Part shown: positions 49,531-59,237 of the stretch, piece after piece
Numbering within the stretch: the first letter of the stretch is position 1
Layout of the letters: each line of letters starts with the position of its first letter
Virus record (IMG/VR): IMGVR_UViG_3300042888_003765
Coordinates: 1 to 61,417 of that record
Source of the DNA: a virus
Direction: 5' to 3' (one strand)
DNA: 61,417 bases
Made by a program: the position numbers and the translations under genes
Notes under the pieces: model-generated
Told to the model about the DNA's origin: nothing
Seen by the model: the letters and a program-made list of their open reading frames with translations, nothing else
Databases searched by the model: none

Positions 49531-50367
49531 ATGCCGGACCTTAATAGCCTTCCAGTTCCACAATATCAAAGCAATCAGCCTTATCATTGGGAATATGACA
49601 ATCTGCCTTTAAAGACACTGGCAGATCGTGATGAATTGATTAATGGTGTAGTTAATGTACACCAAGAAATTCTTAGAAATTGTTCAGGTACTGTTGGCAC
49701 ACTTGCCAATAGATTAAATCAATCAATTCAAGAAGATGGCAATTTAAGTTCTGTTGCTGTTGACGAATCTTTACATAATATTGCTGAACATACAGATGGA
49801 GCAAAAACAATCAGTGCAGGCGATTTATTGACCTATCAGGAGCTTGGATACCCTTTGATATCCAATCCTGTTCCTTTTGTCAGAATGCTTGAAGCTGAAA
49901 GAAATAAGCTGGCCATTATTGCCGATGAATCAACCAAATTAACCATTGATGTTAACACACCATCGTTGATTCTTACATTTGGTGATGGATCAATTGATTC
50001 GTTGAATCTTATTGAATCAAGTTCAATACAATGGACATTTGAAGCGCCAAATTCTGTAAAGCCAGAAATAAAGTTTTCTTTAGAATATGCACATAGACAT
50101 TATTATGATCTTGAACCCATTACTAGTAATTATTTAAACTATTCTGTTACAGGGGCATCAACTCCTTACATCGAAGACAGTCTTCGTGTTTTCATTAATG
50201 GCATTAGAATTAATTCTGAATATGATGTTTATGTTCCTAACCAACAAGTAACTGTATGGACGGCAAACAAGTTTACTCCTAATCATTTATTAGGTACATT
50301 TGCTTTATCAACAGCAATTAGTTACAATGACATAATTAGGATTGATTTTGATGTCAGTGTCACATGA
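49531..50367 (+). CDS. Fibre-attachment-type structural protein, 278 aa
   Basis: It starts MPDLNSLPVPQYQSNQPYHWEYD after GAGGAGAAAA. A helical region (ADRDELINGVVNVHQEILRN...LANRLNQSIQEDGNL) followed by DESLHNIAEHTDGAKTISAGD resembles the N-terminal attachment part of phage fibre proteins. The C-terminal half is a beta domain (SLRVFINGIRINSEYDVYVPNQQVTVW). It probably links fibres to the baseplate. Confidence 0.7.
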   Translation: MPDLNSLPVPQYQSNQPYHWEYDNLPLKTLADRDELINGVVNVHQEILRNCSGTVGTLANRLNQSIQEDGNLSSVAVDESLHNIAEHTDGAKTISAGDLLTYQELGYPLISNPVPFVRMLEAERNKLAIIADESTKLTIDVNTPSLILTFGDGSIDSLNLIESSSIQWTFEAPNSVKPEIKFSLEYAHRHYYDLEPITSNYLNYSVTGASTPYIEDSLRVFINGIRINSEYDVYVPNQQVTVWTANKFTPNHLLGTFALSTAISYNDIIRIDFDVSVT

Positions 50368-50376
50368 GGATAAAAA

Positions 50377-51099
50377 ATGAGTAAATTTTTGAACTGGATC
50401 AAAAATAAAGATGCCATTCTTTACGAGTCCATTTCTCAAGATGAATTCGGCACTGAAAATAATGAAGGAAAATTAGAACTAGTTGTTTTAATTGGTCCTC
50501 CTGCAATTGGTAAAAGCACTTATATTGCTCAAAAATTTGCGCCTCAAAATGTATTTGTCGTTAATAGAGATGATATTGTCAATGAAGTATCATCTTCTAT
50601 GAGCATGACATATGATGATATGTTTGCTTATCCTCCGCCAGATGCATCTTTAAATGCTTCTGTACAAGGGATGGAGCAATATGGTGTTGTTAAAGAGGCT
50701 CCCAAATACATGAGATGGACAAAATATGTTTATGATAAAATTCAAAATGCCAATGATAGAATCAATGAAATTCTGAAGCAAAAATTCAAAGAAGCGATTG
50801 ATTCTGGCAAGAATGTAGTTGTTGACATGACAAATATGACATATGATTCTAGAAAAAATTGTTTAAATTATGTAAAAAATAAAGATTATTTCAAAAGAGC
50901 GGTTGTTTTTACGATGCAAGATTCTGATTTAACAACATTATTTAATCGAATGAGATCTCGTAGTGAAAAAATAAAATCACAAGGCGGTAGTAAAACGATT
51001 GGCGAAGATATTGTCAACAGGATGATTTCTAGTTTTCAAAAGGTAAATCCAGATGAGGGATTTGATAAAGTTGACACAATAAATAGTTTTTCAATTTAA
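50377..51099 (+). CDS. P-loop polynucleotide-kinase-like protein with tag-like start
   Basis: The 240-residue protein begins MSKFLNWIKNKDAILYE|SIS, a longer tag variant with LYE as possible cut. Walker A GPPAIGKST is at residues 40-48, NRDDI follows, and NVVVDMTNMTYDSRK is the Walker-B/lid region of AAA_33-type kinases related to polynucleotide kinase. FNRMRSRSEKIK supplies arginines of the lid. It is out of place among fibre genes, as expected if it is carried into the virion. It could phosphorylate 5' ends of RNA or DNA in the new host. Confidence 0.75.
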   Translation: MSKFLNWIKNKDAILYESISQDEFGTENNEGKLELVVLIGPPAIGKSTYIAQKFAPQNVFVVNRDDIVNEVSSSMSMTYDDMFAYPPPDASLNASVQGMEQYGVVKEAPKYMRWTKYVYDKIQNANDRINEILKQKFKEAIDSGKNVVVDMTNMTYDSRKNCLNYVKNKDYFKRAVVFTMQDSDLTTLFNRMRSRSEKIKSQGGSKTIGEDIVNRMISSFQKVNPDEGFDKVDTINSFSI

Positions 51100-51192
51100 T
51101 AATTTGAATATGAAGAATCGTTTCTCTTATTATTTTAAGAGAGGTGCTTCATCATTAAGAGTTTTACATTAAAATCTTTAAAAACATGCTTT

Positions 51193-51690
51193 GTGATTCT
51201 TGCGCCTGAAAATGCATTGAATATGATTAAAGTTACAATTAATTCTATTAATTATCACTATCCTAATATAAGTCATATATGCGTGACAGATTCATCTGCC
51301 AGCAAAGAAGAAATACTAGAAATTAAAAAACATTGTCCGACATACAAAGGCAAAGAAACAATTACATCGCTAATTAATGTTGGGATGCGTCATGCGCCAT
51401 TGGATTGGGTTTTTTTAATTTTTGCTGGTACTAATGTTCGTCCAAGACTCGATGAGAAGTTTAGTTTTTATGTTGGCAGCGAAAAAGATATTTTGTTTCC
51501 TGTGGCAGAAAAAAAACATAACTTTATAGAAGCAACCTTGAATGGTTTGTTTATGAATAAAAAAACATTCAAGGAAATTGGAGAAATCGCAGACGAAGGT
51601 AAATTAGAATTAATTAAAGCTGAATGGGCCATGAATGCGATTGAATATGGCTGTAAATTCAGAGCTATTGTTGGAAGCAAGATGTGTTAA
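51193..51690 (+). CDS. Glycosyltransferase-like protein with unclear start
   Basis: The frame is secure from GTG 51193 (MILAPENALNMIKVTINS...), but homologous-looking N-termini would need about 13 more residues. Upstream, AGAGAGG (51138-51144) sits 6-9 nt before in-frame ATC (51151) and ATT (51154), so a rare ATT start giving ...IKSFTLKSLKTCFVILAPENAL is possible. The fold looks like a GT2/GT-A protein (ICVTDSSASKEEIL; DWVFLIFAGTNVRPRLDEKF), though the DxD is not canonical. A 20-codon ATG frame at 51110 overlaps in another phase, so a frameshift is also possible. Confidence 0.6.
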   Translation: MILAPENALNMIKVTINSINYHYPNISHICVTDSSASKEEILEIKKHCPTYKGKETITSLINVGMRHAPLDWVFLIFAGTNVRPRLDEKFSFYVGSEKDILFPVAEKKHNFIEATLNGLFMNKKTFKEIGEIADEGKLELIKAEWAMNAIEYGCKFRAIVGSKMC

Positions 51691-51702
51691 TTGGAGAATA
51701 AA

Positions 51703-52422
51703 ATGAGTGAAGCGAATTTAATGAAAGATGAGATTGATGAATTGCTCAAGACCAATAATATCAATCAAAGACATAGTTATTTCCAATTGAAATATTTTCT
51801 TATTGGAAAAGAGCCTACTCTTCAATCAAAAATGTGGCAATGTTTGCGTGAACTGAAGACAAGAAGCGAAAGTTTAAAAAATATTGTTCTCGAAAACGAT
51901 GATTTAAAAGATAAGATTGAAATACTAGATATTAGTGTTAAGAGAATTTTATATGATATGAAAAATCATAAAATTTCTGATGAATTTTTGGCAGAACTAT
52001 TTCTAAAAGAAAGTGAAATAAAAGTCCGCCAAGCAGAGCGTCAAAAGAATTCTTTAGAAATAAGCATTAAAGAACTAGCAGAAAGGGAACGTGGCATAAA
52101 AGAAGAATGTAAATTTTTCCTTGAAGTTTTTAAGAATCTGGAAAAAATAGAACCTATAAAACATTTTGATGATCTAGAATCACAAAAAGAATATTGGCAT
52201 GAGAAATTAAGTCAAAAAATTAATCTTAAAATTCTAACTCAAGGTTCAATTGATTCGGAAATTGTCGAGACAATTATAGCTTTGCCAGATGATGTTAAAA
52301 TCAAACAACAAACACTGCAAACTCTTAATCTTAAACAAAATGAACTATTACAGAAAATTACCGATACAGCTAAAAAGTTTGAAACAAGAAATATTGAAGC
52401 GCAAGTAGACAAGGGGAATTGA
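51703..52422 (+). CDS. Coiled-coil protein, 239 aa
   Basis: The ATG at 51703 follows GGAG; an earlier TTG is not needed. The start MSEANLMKDEIDELLKTNN is followed by HSYFQLKYFLIGKEPTLQSKMWQCLRELK and then long heptad-rich helices (LKNIVLENDDLKDKIEILD; ESEIKVRQAERQKNSLEISIKELAERERG). It lies just before the three fibre proteins and its stop overlaps the next start (TGATG), so it may be a fibre chaperone or spacer. No family recognised. Confidence 0.65.
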   Translation: MSEANLMKDEIDELLKTNNINQRHSYFQLKYFLIGKEPTLQSKMWQCLRELKTRSESLKNIVLENDDLKDKIEILDISVKRILYDMKNHKISDEFLAELFLKESEIKVRQAERQKNSLEISIKELAERERGIKEECKFFLEVFKNLEKIEPIKHFDDLESQKEYWHEKLSQKINLKILTQGSIDSEIVETIIALPDDVKIKQQTLQTLNLKQNELLQKITDTAKKFETRNIEAQVDKGN

Positions 52423-53480
52423 TGGCGGTAACAAAAATAACTTCATACGATGCAGGCTATACTACTGGCTCGCTTTCTTTGTTTCCACAATCAATTGATT
52501 CAAGATATCAATTATACGAAACAAAAAATAATGCAGAAACAAAGTTAAAGAATTCATTGACTTATGCTGCTAAATTTGTCGTTGTTGACAATAATGATTT
52601 GTTTCCAAATAGTGGTATTATTAAAATTGGTCCACCTGCTGGTAAAGTTGGCAATAGTGAAATGATTTATTACGAAAACAAAAGCCAAGGTGTTTTTCGT
52701 AATATAATTCGTGGTTTTGCAGGGTCAAAACAAAATTCTTGGAAAATGGGCAGTAGTGTTTTACATGCTGTTTTTGCTGAACATCATAATTCTGTAAAAG
52801 ACGCAATATTAAATATAGAAAACAATCTTGGTCTTATATCAAATCCAGCACCTGATTCATTAAATGGAATTCTTAAGCAACAAGAAAATAAATTTTTAGC
52901 ACCAAGAGCTATTTTTCGTGCATTTCCAACTAAGGGTCCACCTAATACAAAAATACGTTTTCAGAATTTTAGCACTGGGCCAGTTGTTCGTTATCTTTGG
53001 GACTTTGGAGATGGCACAACTTCTGTTGAAAAATCTCCATCACACGCTTACATCAAAGAAGGAACTTATTCGGTAAAATTAAATATAATTACTGCTCTTG
53101 GCGCTCAAGGTGTTTCAGAAAAGAAATTATATATTACGATTGATCAAACAACTGTTCCGCCATTTTATTATATTACCCCAAGTTCTGGAGTATCGCTTCA
53201 AACTGCAACTGAATTGGGAAATCCAAATATGGCAACAAAATTTAATTTTGTTGATCAAACAGATGGCAGCATTCTACAAAGATATTGGGTTTTTGACGGA
53301 GAAGGCACAAGTAATGGAATTCAAATAGAAAATCAAAGTATTGCTGAATTTAATCCAAATATACATTACACTTCTTATGTTTACGATAAACCCGGAAATT
53401 ATCAACCGTCATTACTGATTTTATTTGAAAATCAACAATTACAAAGAGCTTTTTTAAGCAATAAGGTTGTGGTGGATTAA
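52422..53480 (+). CDS. Tail fibre-type protein 1 with AEHHN module and PKD domain
   Basis: The start is the ATG in TGATGG after AAGGGG. Residues ~1-145 form the attachment module shared with the next two genes, marked by AEHHNSVKDAILNIENNLG at about 120. A PKD beta-sandwich follows (YLWDFGDGTTSVEKSPSHAY, about 190-225), then a second, diverged one (QRYWVFDGEGTSNG). PKD domains commonly mediate surface binding. The stop overlaps the next ATG (TAATG). Confidence 0.8.
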   Translation: MAVTKITSYDAGYTTGSLSLFPQSIDSRYQLYETKNNAETKLKNSLTYAAKFVVVDNNDLFPNSGIIKIGPPAGKVGNSEMIYYENKSQGVFRNIIRGFAGSKQNSWKMGSSVLHAVFAEHHNSVKDAILNIENNLGLISNPAPDSLNGILKQQENKFLAPRAIFRAFPTKGPPNTKIRFQNFSTGPVVRYLWDFGDGTTSVEKSPSHAYIKEGTYSVKLNIITALGAQGVSEKKLYITIDQTTVPPFYYITPSSGVSLQTATELGNPNMATKFNFVDQTDGSILQRYWVFDGEGTSNGIQIENQSIAEFNPNIHYTSYVYDKPGNYQPSLLILFENQQLQRAFLSNKVVVD

Positions 53481-55831
53481 TGGCTATAAATTATCCAAAT
53501 ACATATGATAATAATTCTAATCTTTACCTTGTAAGTGATGGACTTAGAGTAAGATTAGCAGAAGATTATAATCCCGGCGACACTAGCATCACAATTCTTG
53601 GCGACGAAACGACTATGCGCCGTTTCAATAACTCTGGAATAATCACCTTAACCGAACAATGTAGTGATGCAGAATTAAGGGCAATAAGTTTTTATTACAC
53701 ATCAAGAACACTGACGACATTTGATGGCCTGACTATTTTAGAAGGTTTTACCGATATGGTGAAACCAAAAAATATTACTAATGTCACTCAAAATGTAATG
53801 GCTGAACACCATAATACAATTAAAGATGCAATAATTGCAATCGAACAATTTGCTGGTAAAAAAGGTGAAATTTCTCAAAGACCTCTTGAAGGAACAATTG
53901 AGCAAAGAATAAATTATCTAAGAAGTATTGCACTTAAGCCAAAAGCATGGTTTAAAGTAGATGCCAGAACAGGATTAGCTCCTCTAACAGTAACCTTTAC
54001 AGATCAAAGTTTTAGACTTGGAACTGATGGGACTTCTCAAAATGTTCAACACATTTGGGATTTTGGAGACAATACATCATCCGTTATTTCTGCTGTTTCT
54101 ATTATTTCTGGAATAGAAACTTTTGAAATAATATCTGTTGCACCTTCAACAATTTCATTAACATCATATGTTCCAGAATATATTTCCAACATCATTGTCG
54201 ATGATATCGATGGAGAATCAATTACTAAAGTTTATACTGAACCGGGAATTTATACAGTTAAACTTACAATTATCAACGATTTTGGAGAAGATTCCGTTAT
54301 ATTTGACGATTTAATATCAGCTAGGTTTCCAGCCCCATCCGATGCTTCCATATCATTTGTCAGCAGAGCAAATCAATTTATATCAGTAAGTGGATCTCCG
54401 AATGGCGGACCTTATACAACAACTCCAGTTATTCGTTCCCCAATTAATTCAATTATCGATATTTATATACCTTCAGGAGAAAATCCCAATACTCCTAATG
54501 TAACATATGGCGGCGAAAAAATTGTGTCAGGATCTATTGTTGATCCAATTCAAAATTATACATGGTCTTTATCTGATGATCTGGCTCATGGAAATTCCAA
54601 CACAGCAAGAGCAGTTTATAGTATCGGTGGAACTTATGATTTAATTTTAAGAACTGATACAGAATTTGGATCTTATAAAATAACAATTTATGACAATGCA
54701 TTTGATATTGTTGAGAAAATTAATTTATGGATTTGGATTTATAACAGCACTAAAACTCAAGTATCTGTTTCAGAATTTGGCTTATTAAGCGAAACATTTA
54801 AATCAACTGTTGCGCCATTAACAATTAATGTTGATGAATCATTTTTAATTGATACAGTTTCAAACCCAGTTTCAAATTCAACTCAGCAAAGGCGAGAATT
54901 CAACAAGAATGTTGGTTTTGCGCCTAGAACTTCCGCAACATCTGGAAATGCTGGAACAGGAATATTATATTGGGCAAGCGGAAGACCAGCTGGAAGCAGT
55001 GTGTTAAATGAAAAGATTTATAGTAGTGAATTCAATGGATTCACACAAATTTACACTACTGGTTTTGATAAAGCAGGAACTAATATACAACGTCCTTGGA
55101 ATTGGGTTTCCTTAGCATCTTTGGAAAAAATTTATTTTATTCTTGGTGGAGTTTCAGGAATAATACCATCAAATACTTCACCAACCAATCAAAGCAAAGA
55201 TGTGGTTACACTTAATGACTTATCGGCAATCAATCCATCTTTAACTTTAACGGCATCAAATTATAAGAATGGTGCCGATGAACTACAAGAAAATGAGGTT
55301 ACTTATGACATCTCAGGAGAACCAACACAAGGACACATGAGCGTTTATCGAAGTGCTTGGTATGGTGATTCTGGGTTTTTTCTAAGAAACCAAGGAACTG
55401 GATCATTTTTTAGAGTTAAAAGTTTCTATAAAACTAGTGGAAACACATCTGAACCTTTTGTTGATATAAGAAAATTAGTTGATATGACAGGCACATCAAA
55501 AGTAGAAGGTCAATTGGTGCCATTAAGTAGTGGTGTTTATTTCTTTAACAATTCAGGAGCAGTCTCTGCTTACAACCCAACAACAGGTGTCTGGACAACA
55601 GGTGGTCCCGGTATTAATTCTCCTCAATTTCGACAAATTCAAGACTCAACTGTAATTGGGTATGATAACGAAGATCAACAATTACTCGCAACATCTGATG
55701 GCGATAAATTAGCATATTTAAGCTTCGACTATAGTACCAAGGCATTTATAAAGTTTAATGAAACTGATACTACATTTAGCAGCATCACAAGTAGACCTTC
55801 TGGAATTCAATGGAATATGACTATTTTTTGA
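53480..55831 (+). CDS. Tail fibre-type protein 2 with AEHHN module and PKD domains
   Basis: The 783-residue protein shares the N-terminal module (MAEHHNTIKDAIIAIEQFAG at about 107). Its first PKD domain (HIWDFGDNTSS, about 189) is interrupted by a ~40-residue insertion before VYTEPGIYTVKLTI. A second PKD-like unit covers NYTWSLSDDLAHGNSNTARAVYSIGGTYDLIL. The C-terminal ~350 residues are beta-rich, with kelch-like or propeller-like spacing (RPWNWVSLASLEKIYFILGG; GVWTTGGPG), probably the receptor-binding tip. Confidence 0.8.
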   Translation: MAINYPNTYDNNSNLYLVSDGLRVRLAEDYNPGDTSITILGDETTMRRFNNSGIITLTEQCSDAELRAISFYYTSRTLTTFDGLTILEGFTDMVKPKNITNVTQNVMAEHHNTIKDAIIAIEQFAGKKGEISQRPLEGTIEQRINYLRSIALKPKAWFKVDARTGLAPLTVTFTDQSFRLGTDGTSQNVQHIWDFGDNTSSVISAVSIISGIETFEIISVAPSTISLTSYVPEYISNIIVDDIDGESITKVYTEPGIYTVKLTIINDFGEDSVIFDDLISARFPAPSDASISFVSRANQFISVSGSPNGGPYTTTPVIRSPINSIIDIYIPSGENPNTPNVTYGGEKIVSGSIVDPIQNYTWSLSDDLAHGNSNTARAVYSIGGTYDLILRTDTEFGSYKITIYDNAFDIVEKINLWIWIYNSTKTQVSVSEFGLLSETFKSTVAPLTINVDESFLIDTVSNPVSNSTQQRREFNKNVGFAPRTSATSGNAGTGILYWASGRPAGSSVLNEKIYSSEFNGFTQIYTTGFDKAGTNIQRPWNWVSLASLEKIYFILGGVSGIIPSNTSPTNQSKDVVTLNDLSAINPSLTLTASNYKNGADELQENEVTYDISGEPTQGHMSVYRSAWYGDSGFFLRNQGTGSFFRVKSFYKTSGNTSEPFVDIRKLVDMTGTSKVEGQLVPLSSGVYFFNNSGAVSAYNPTTGVWTTGGPGINSPQFRQIQDSTVIGYDNEDQQLLATSDGDKLAYLSFDYSTKAFIKFNETDTTFSSITSRPSGIQWNMTIF

Positions 55832-55841
55832 TCAATGTAAT

Positions 55842-55849
55842 TATAAATA
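55842..55849 (+). promoter_or_regulatory. Perfect TATAAATA late promoter before fibre 3
   Basis: Exact T4 late core, 30 nt before GTG 55880, with an AAGGAAAG ribosome site between. It suggests separate expression of the third fibre. Confidence 0.55.
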
Positions 55850-55879
55850 AATTGACTAATTTAAGGAAAGAAATCAAAA

Positions 55880-58800
55880 GTGGCAACATATTTCCCGCCA
55901 GTACCTATTTATCCTAAGAACTACGATAGTAATCGTACATTGTTCTTAGTATACAATACATCAGAAACAGTTACTACCGAGGAAAATCTGCCTTGGTCTG
56001 AAGAAATATCAATAAAGCCAGTAGCTGAAAACGATCTTGAAATATGGGCAGAAAATGGCTTTGCAAACATAGACGGCGAACTTTTTTACTATGACTCTGT
56101 TGATAAAGACAGTAATGGAAAAATAAATAAATTCAAAAGATGCTCTAGAAACATTGGTGGCACACATACAAAGAAAACTCCCGCATCATCCGAAGTTCGT
56201 GGATTTGTAATTGCTGAACATCACAATCAAATTGTTGATGCAATTGTAAAAATTGAAAATTTTATAGGTTATAATTTTACTCCAGACACAACAACACTTG
56301 ACTGGAGAATTAGAAACCTTCAAAATCTCGAAATTATTTTTGATGATTTTTCTTGCCCAGATATCGTATTTGATTTTTTAACTATTGAAAATAATCCTGT
56401 AACTGGAATATTGGCTCGTTATAGCATAACGATAACAGGAATATTTACAAGTTATAGACTTGATTTCGGCGATGGTGAATTCACAACTGGAAGCACTACT
56501 GGTACGCATAGGTATCCTATAAATTCAACAATAGACCCAATTGTGACAGTAACTAACAATAAGTGTTCTATTGTTCAAAGTCCAATTCAAAGAAATGTTG
56601 CAACAGAGCCTAATACGCCAGCAAATGAAACAGCATTTGAAATTCCTATACCAACAATACCAGACTTTCCACCAATAACTCTGCCAGATATAACTGTTCC
56701 ATCTTCTATACTACCAATTCCACCAATTGTATTTCCTTATTTAAATTTTGGACCTGTTGGTCCAATAAATATTCCATCAACAGTAACATTTTTACCTACA
56801 ATAATTATTCCATCACTAATAACATTTACGCCCACAACATTTATACCTTCTACAATATTTATACCAGATGTAAACATACCTTCCATAATATCCATACCAG
56901 ATGTAAACATACCTTCTATAATATCCATACCAGATGCAAACATACCAGATACAATTACAGTAGTAGTTCCTGATATTCCAACTGAAATTACAGTAGTAGT
57001 TCCTACCATTCCGACTGAAATTATAGTAGGATTCCCTGATTTTCCGACTGAAATAACGATAGTAGGATTCCCTGATTTCCCAACTGAAATAACAATAGTT
57101 GGATTCCCTGATTTCCCAACTGAAATAACAATAGTTGGTCCTACCATTCCGACTGAAATAACGATAGTAGGATTCCCTGATTTCCCGACTGAAATAACGA
57201 TAGTAGGATTCCCTGATTTCCCGACTGAAATAACGATAGTTGGTCCTACCATTCCGACTGAAATAACAATAGTTGGTCCTACCATTCCGACTGAAATTAC
57301 AGTAGTAGTTCCTGATATTCCAACTGAAATTACAGTAGTAGTTCCTGATTTCCCGACTGAAATAACGATAGTTGGTCCTACCATTCCGACTGAAATAACA
57401 ATAGTTGGTCCTACCATTCCGACTGAAATTACAGTAGTAGTTCCTGATATTCCGACTGAAATTACAGTAGTAGTTCCTGATATTCCGACTGAAATTACAG
57501 TAGTAGTTCCTGATTTCCCGACTGAAATTACAGTAGGATTCCCTGATTTTCCGACTGAAATAACGATAGTAGGATTCCCTGATTTCCCAACTGAAATAAC
57601 AATAGTTGGATTCCCTGATTTCCCAACTGAAATCACAGTAGTTGTTCCTAATATTCCAGATACAATCACAGTAGTTGTTCCTAATATTCCAGATACAATC
57701 ACAGTAGTTGTTCCTGATATTCCAGATACAATCACAGTAGTTGTTCCTGATATTCCAGATACAATCACAGTAGTTGTTCCTGATATTCCAACTGAAATTA
57801 CAGTTTTTGATGATATTCCTACTGAAATTACATTAATTGTACCTGATATTCCTAATATTGAATTAATTGTACCTGAAATTCCTAATATTGAATTAATTGT
57901 ACCTGAAATTCCTAATATTGAATTAATTGTACCTGAAATTCCTAATATTGAAATAATTGTACCTGATATTACTAATATTGAATTAATTGTACCTGAAATT
58001 CCTAATATTGAATTAATTGTACCTGAAATTCCTAATATTGAATTAATTGTACCTGAAATTCCTACTGAAATTACAGTAGATGATGATATACCAGAACAAA
58101 TTATAGTAGATGATGATATACCTACAGACATAAGTGTTCAAGATGATATACCAGATTACATAGAAGTAGTTCATGATATACCAAGTGAAATAACAATATC
58201 ATTTGATGGTGCGCCAAGTTTTGGTCCTATTGCCTTTGAAGATCCGCCGATAATTCAGCCTATTACTTTTGAAGGCGTGCCTACATTTGAGCCTATTACT
58301 TTTGAAGGCGTGCCTACATTTGAGCCTATTACTTTTGAAGGTGTGCCTACATTCAGTCCCATTCCTTTTGGAACTCCGCCAGCTTTTAGTCCTATTCCTA
58401 TTGGTCCTGCGCCTGCATTGGGTCCAGTTTCATTTGGTCCTGCGCCTGCATTAGGTCCAGTTACATTTGGTCCTGCTCCTCCATTGGTGGTTACATTTGG
58501 TCCTGCACCGAGCTTGGGTCCAATTGAAGTCAGTTTCTCTGGTGCGCCAACAATATCAGTTGTTTGGGATTCACCTCCGACTGTAAGTTGTGTTGTTACA
58601 GTTCAGTGTCCAAGTGCTACGCCTTTTATGAAGCCAAACAATTTATTTTCAGAGGAAAGTGTTTTTAGTCCGATTGAACCAGTACAAATTCAAAGTGATG
58701 ATTTAGGAATTCCTTCAGAAATTATTATAAAAATGCCTGAAATTCCAGACATTAGAATTATTCATGATGTTCCTGCGATGATTCGCATTGATTCTCCTAA

Positions 58801-59221
58801 TTTTTCGGACATTAGAATTATTGGTCCAGAAGTTCCATTGCCTACTCAAATAAACATTAATGCTGATAATTTACCGACAACGATTGATTTAGTTATAACA
58901 AATTTACCTAGTTCAATAAAGCTTGATACTTTTGAATTACCTAGTTCAATTAAACTTGAAGTTCCTGATTCAATGCCGACGATAAAAATTGATGCTTCTG
59001 GAATACCTGAAAGGATTCAAGTTGTTGGTATTCCATCGTCAATTGAATTAACTGGTGCGCCGTCTGAGATCAAACTTGTTATGCCAGACAAGCCTGAGAT
59101 TGAGATGGTTTATAGAGGTGCGCCTATTGATGTTAAAATCAATTTAGACATTAGCAAACTTACTGGAGAAAATGGTGATCAGCCATGTTTTGCATTGGTT
59201 CCTTGTAATAAACCAGCGTAA
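55880..59221 (+). CDS. Tail fibre-type protein 3 with long proline-rich repeats (GTG start)
   Basis: GTG 55880 follows AAGGAAAG. The 1113-residue protein has the shared module (AEHHNQIVDAIVKIENFIG at about 112) and a diverged PKD unit (YRLDFGDGEFTTGS). A region from about residue 255 to 860 then consists of about fifty 10-12-residue units. The main unit is VVVPDIPTEIT or IVGFPDFPTEIT; it changes to IVPEIPNIEL and later to FEGVPTFEPIT. The regular Pro spacing suggests an extended, rod-like beta structure. The C-terminal ~200 residues keep a loose version. Length is likely variable between relatives. Confidence 0.8.
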   Translation: MATYFPPVPIYPKNYDSNRTLFLVYNTSETVTTEENLPWSEEISIKPVAENDLEIWAENGFANIDGELFYYDSVDKDSNGKINKFKRCSRNIGGTHTKKTPASSEVRGFVIAEHHNQIVDAIVKIENFIGYNFTPDTTTLDWRIRNLQNLEIIFDDFSCPDIVFDFLTIENNPVTGILARYSITITGIFTSYRLDFGDGEFTTGSTTGTHRYPINSTIDPIVTVTNNKCSIVQSPIQRNVATEPNTPANETAFEIPIPTIPDFPPITLPDITVPSSILPIPPIVFPYLNFGPVGPINIPSTVTFLPTIIIPSLITFTPTTFIPSTIFIPDVNIPSIISIPDVNIPSIISIPDANIPDTITVVVPDIPTEITVVVPTIPTEIIVGFPDFPTEITIVGFPDFPTEITIVGFPDFPTEITIVGPTIPTEITIVGFPDFPTEITIVGFPDFPTEITIVGPTIPTEITIVGPTIPTEITVVVPDIPTEITVVVPDFPTEITIVGPTIPTEITIVGPTIPTEITVVVPDIPTEITVVVPDIPTEITVVVPDFPTEITVGFPDFPTEITIVGFPDFPTEITIVGFPDFPTEITVVVPNIPDTITVVVPNIPDTITVVVPDIPDTITVVVPDIPDTITVVVPDIPTEITVFDDIPTEITLIVPDIPNIELIVPEIPNIELIVPEIPNIELIVPEIPNIEIIVPDITNIELIVPEIPNIELIVPEIPNIELIVPEIPTEITVDDDIPEQIIVDDDIPTDISVQDDIPDYIEVVHDIPSEITISFDGAPSFGPIAFEDPPIIQPITFEGVPTFEPITFEGVPTFEPITFEGVPTFSPIPFGTPPAFSPIPIGPAPALGPVSFGPAPALGPVTFGPAPPLVVTFGPAPSLGPIEVSFSGAPTISVVWDSPPTVSCVVTVQCPSATPFMKPNNLFSEESVFSPIEPVQIQSDDLGIPSEIIIKMPEIPDIRIIHDVPAMIRIDSPNFSDIRIIGPEVPLPTQININADNLPTTIDLVITNLPSSIKLDTFELPSSIKLEVPDSMPTIKIDASGIPERIQVVGIPSSIELTGAPSEIKLVMPDKPEIEMVYRGAPIDVKINLDISKLTGENGDQPCFALVPCNKPA
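56860..58360 (+). repeat. Long array of 30/33/36-bp coding repeats
   Basis: Units such as ACTGAAATTACAGTAGTAGT plus CCTGATATTCC (33 bp) are shuffled with 36-bp GGATTCCCTGATTTCC variants, then a 30-bp ATTGTACCTGAAATTCC series (57840-58060), then 33-bp TTTGAAGGCGTGCC units. Neighbouring copies are often identical. Confidence 0.9.
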
Positions 59222-59237
59222 AAAACTATTTTAGTTT

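Noticed and set aside
56737-58131. Long minus-strand open frame of about 464 codons opposite the fibre 3 repeats
   Set aside because: Its low-complexity GISGTTTVISVG sequence is only the antisense reading of the coding repeat. It has no ribosome site or promoter, and the plus frame has the conserved N-terminal module.
56860-58360. CRISPR-like regular repeats
   Set aside because: Units are contiguous without unique spacers, stay in one reading frame and encode a repetitive fibre.
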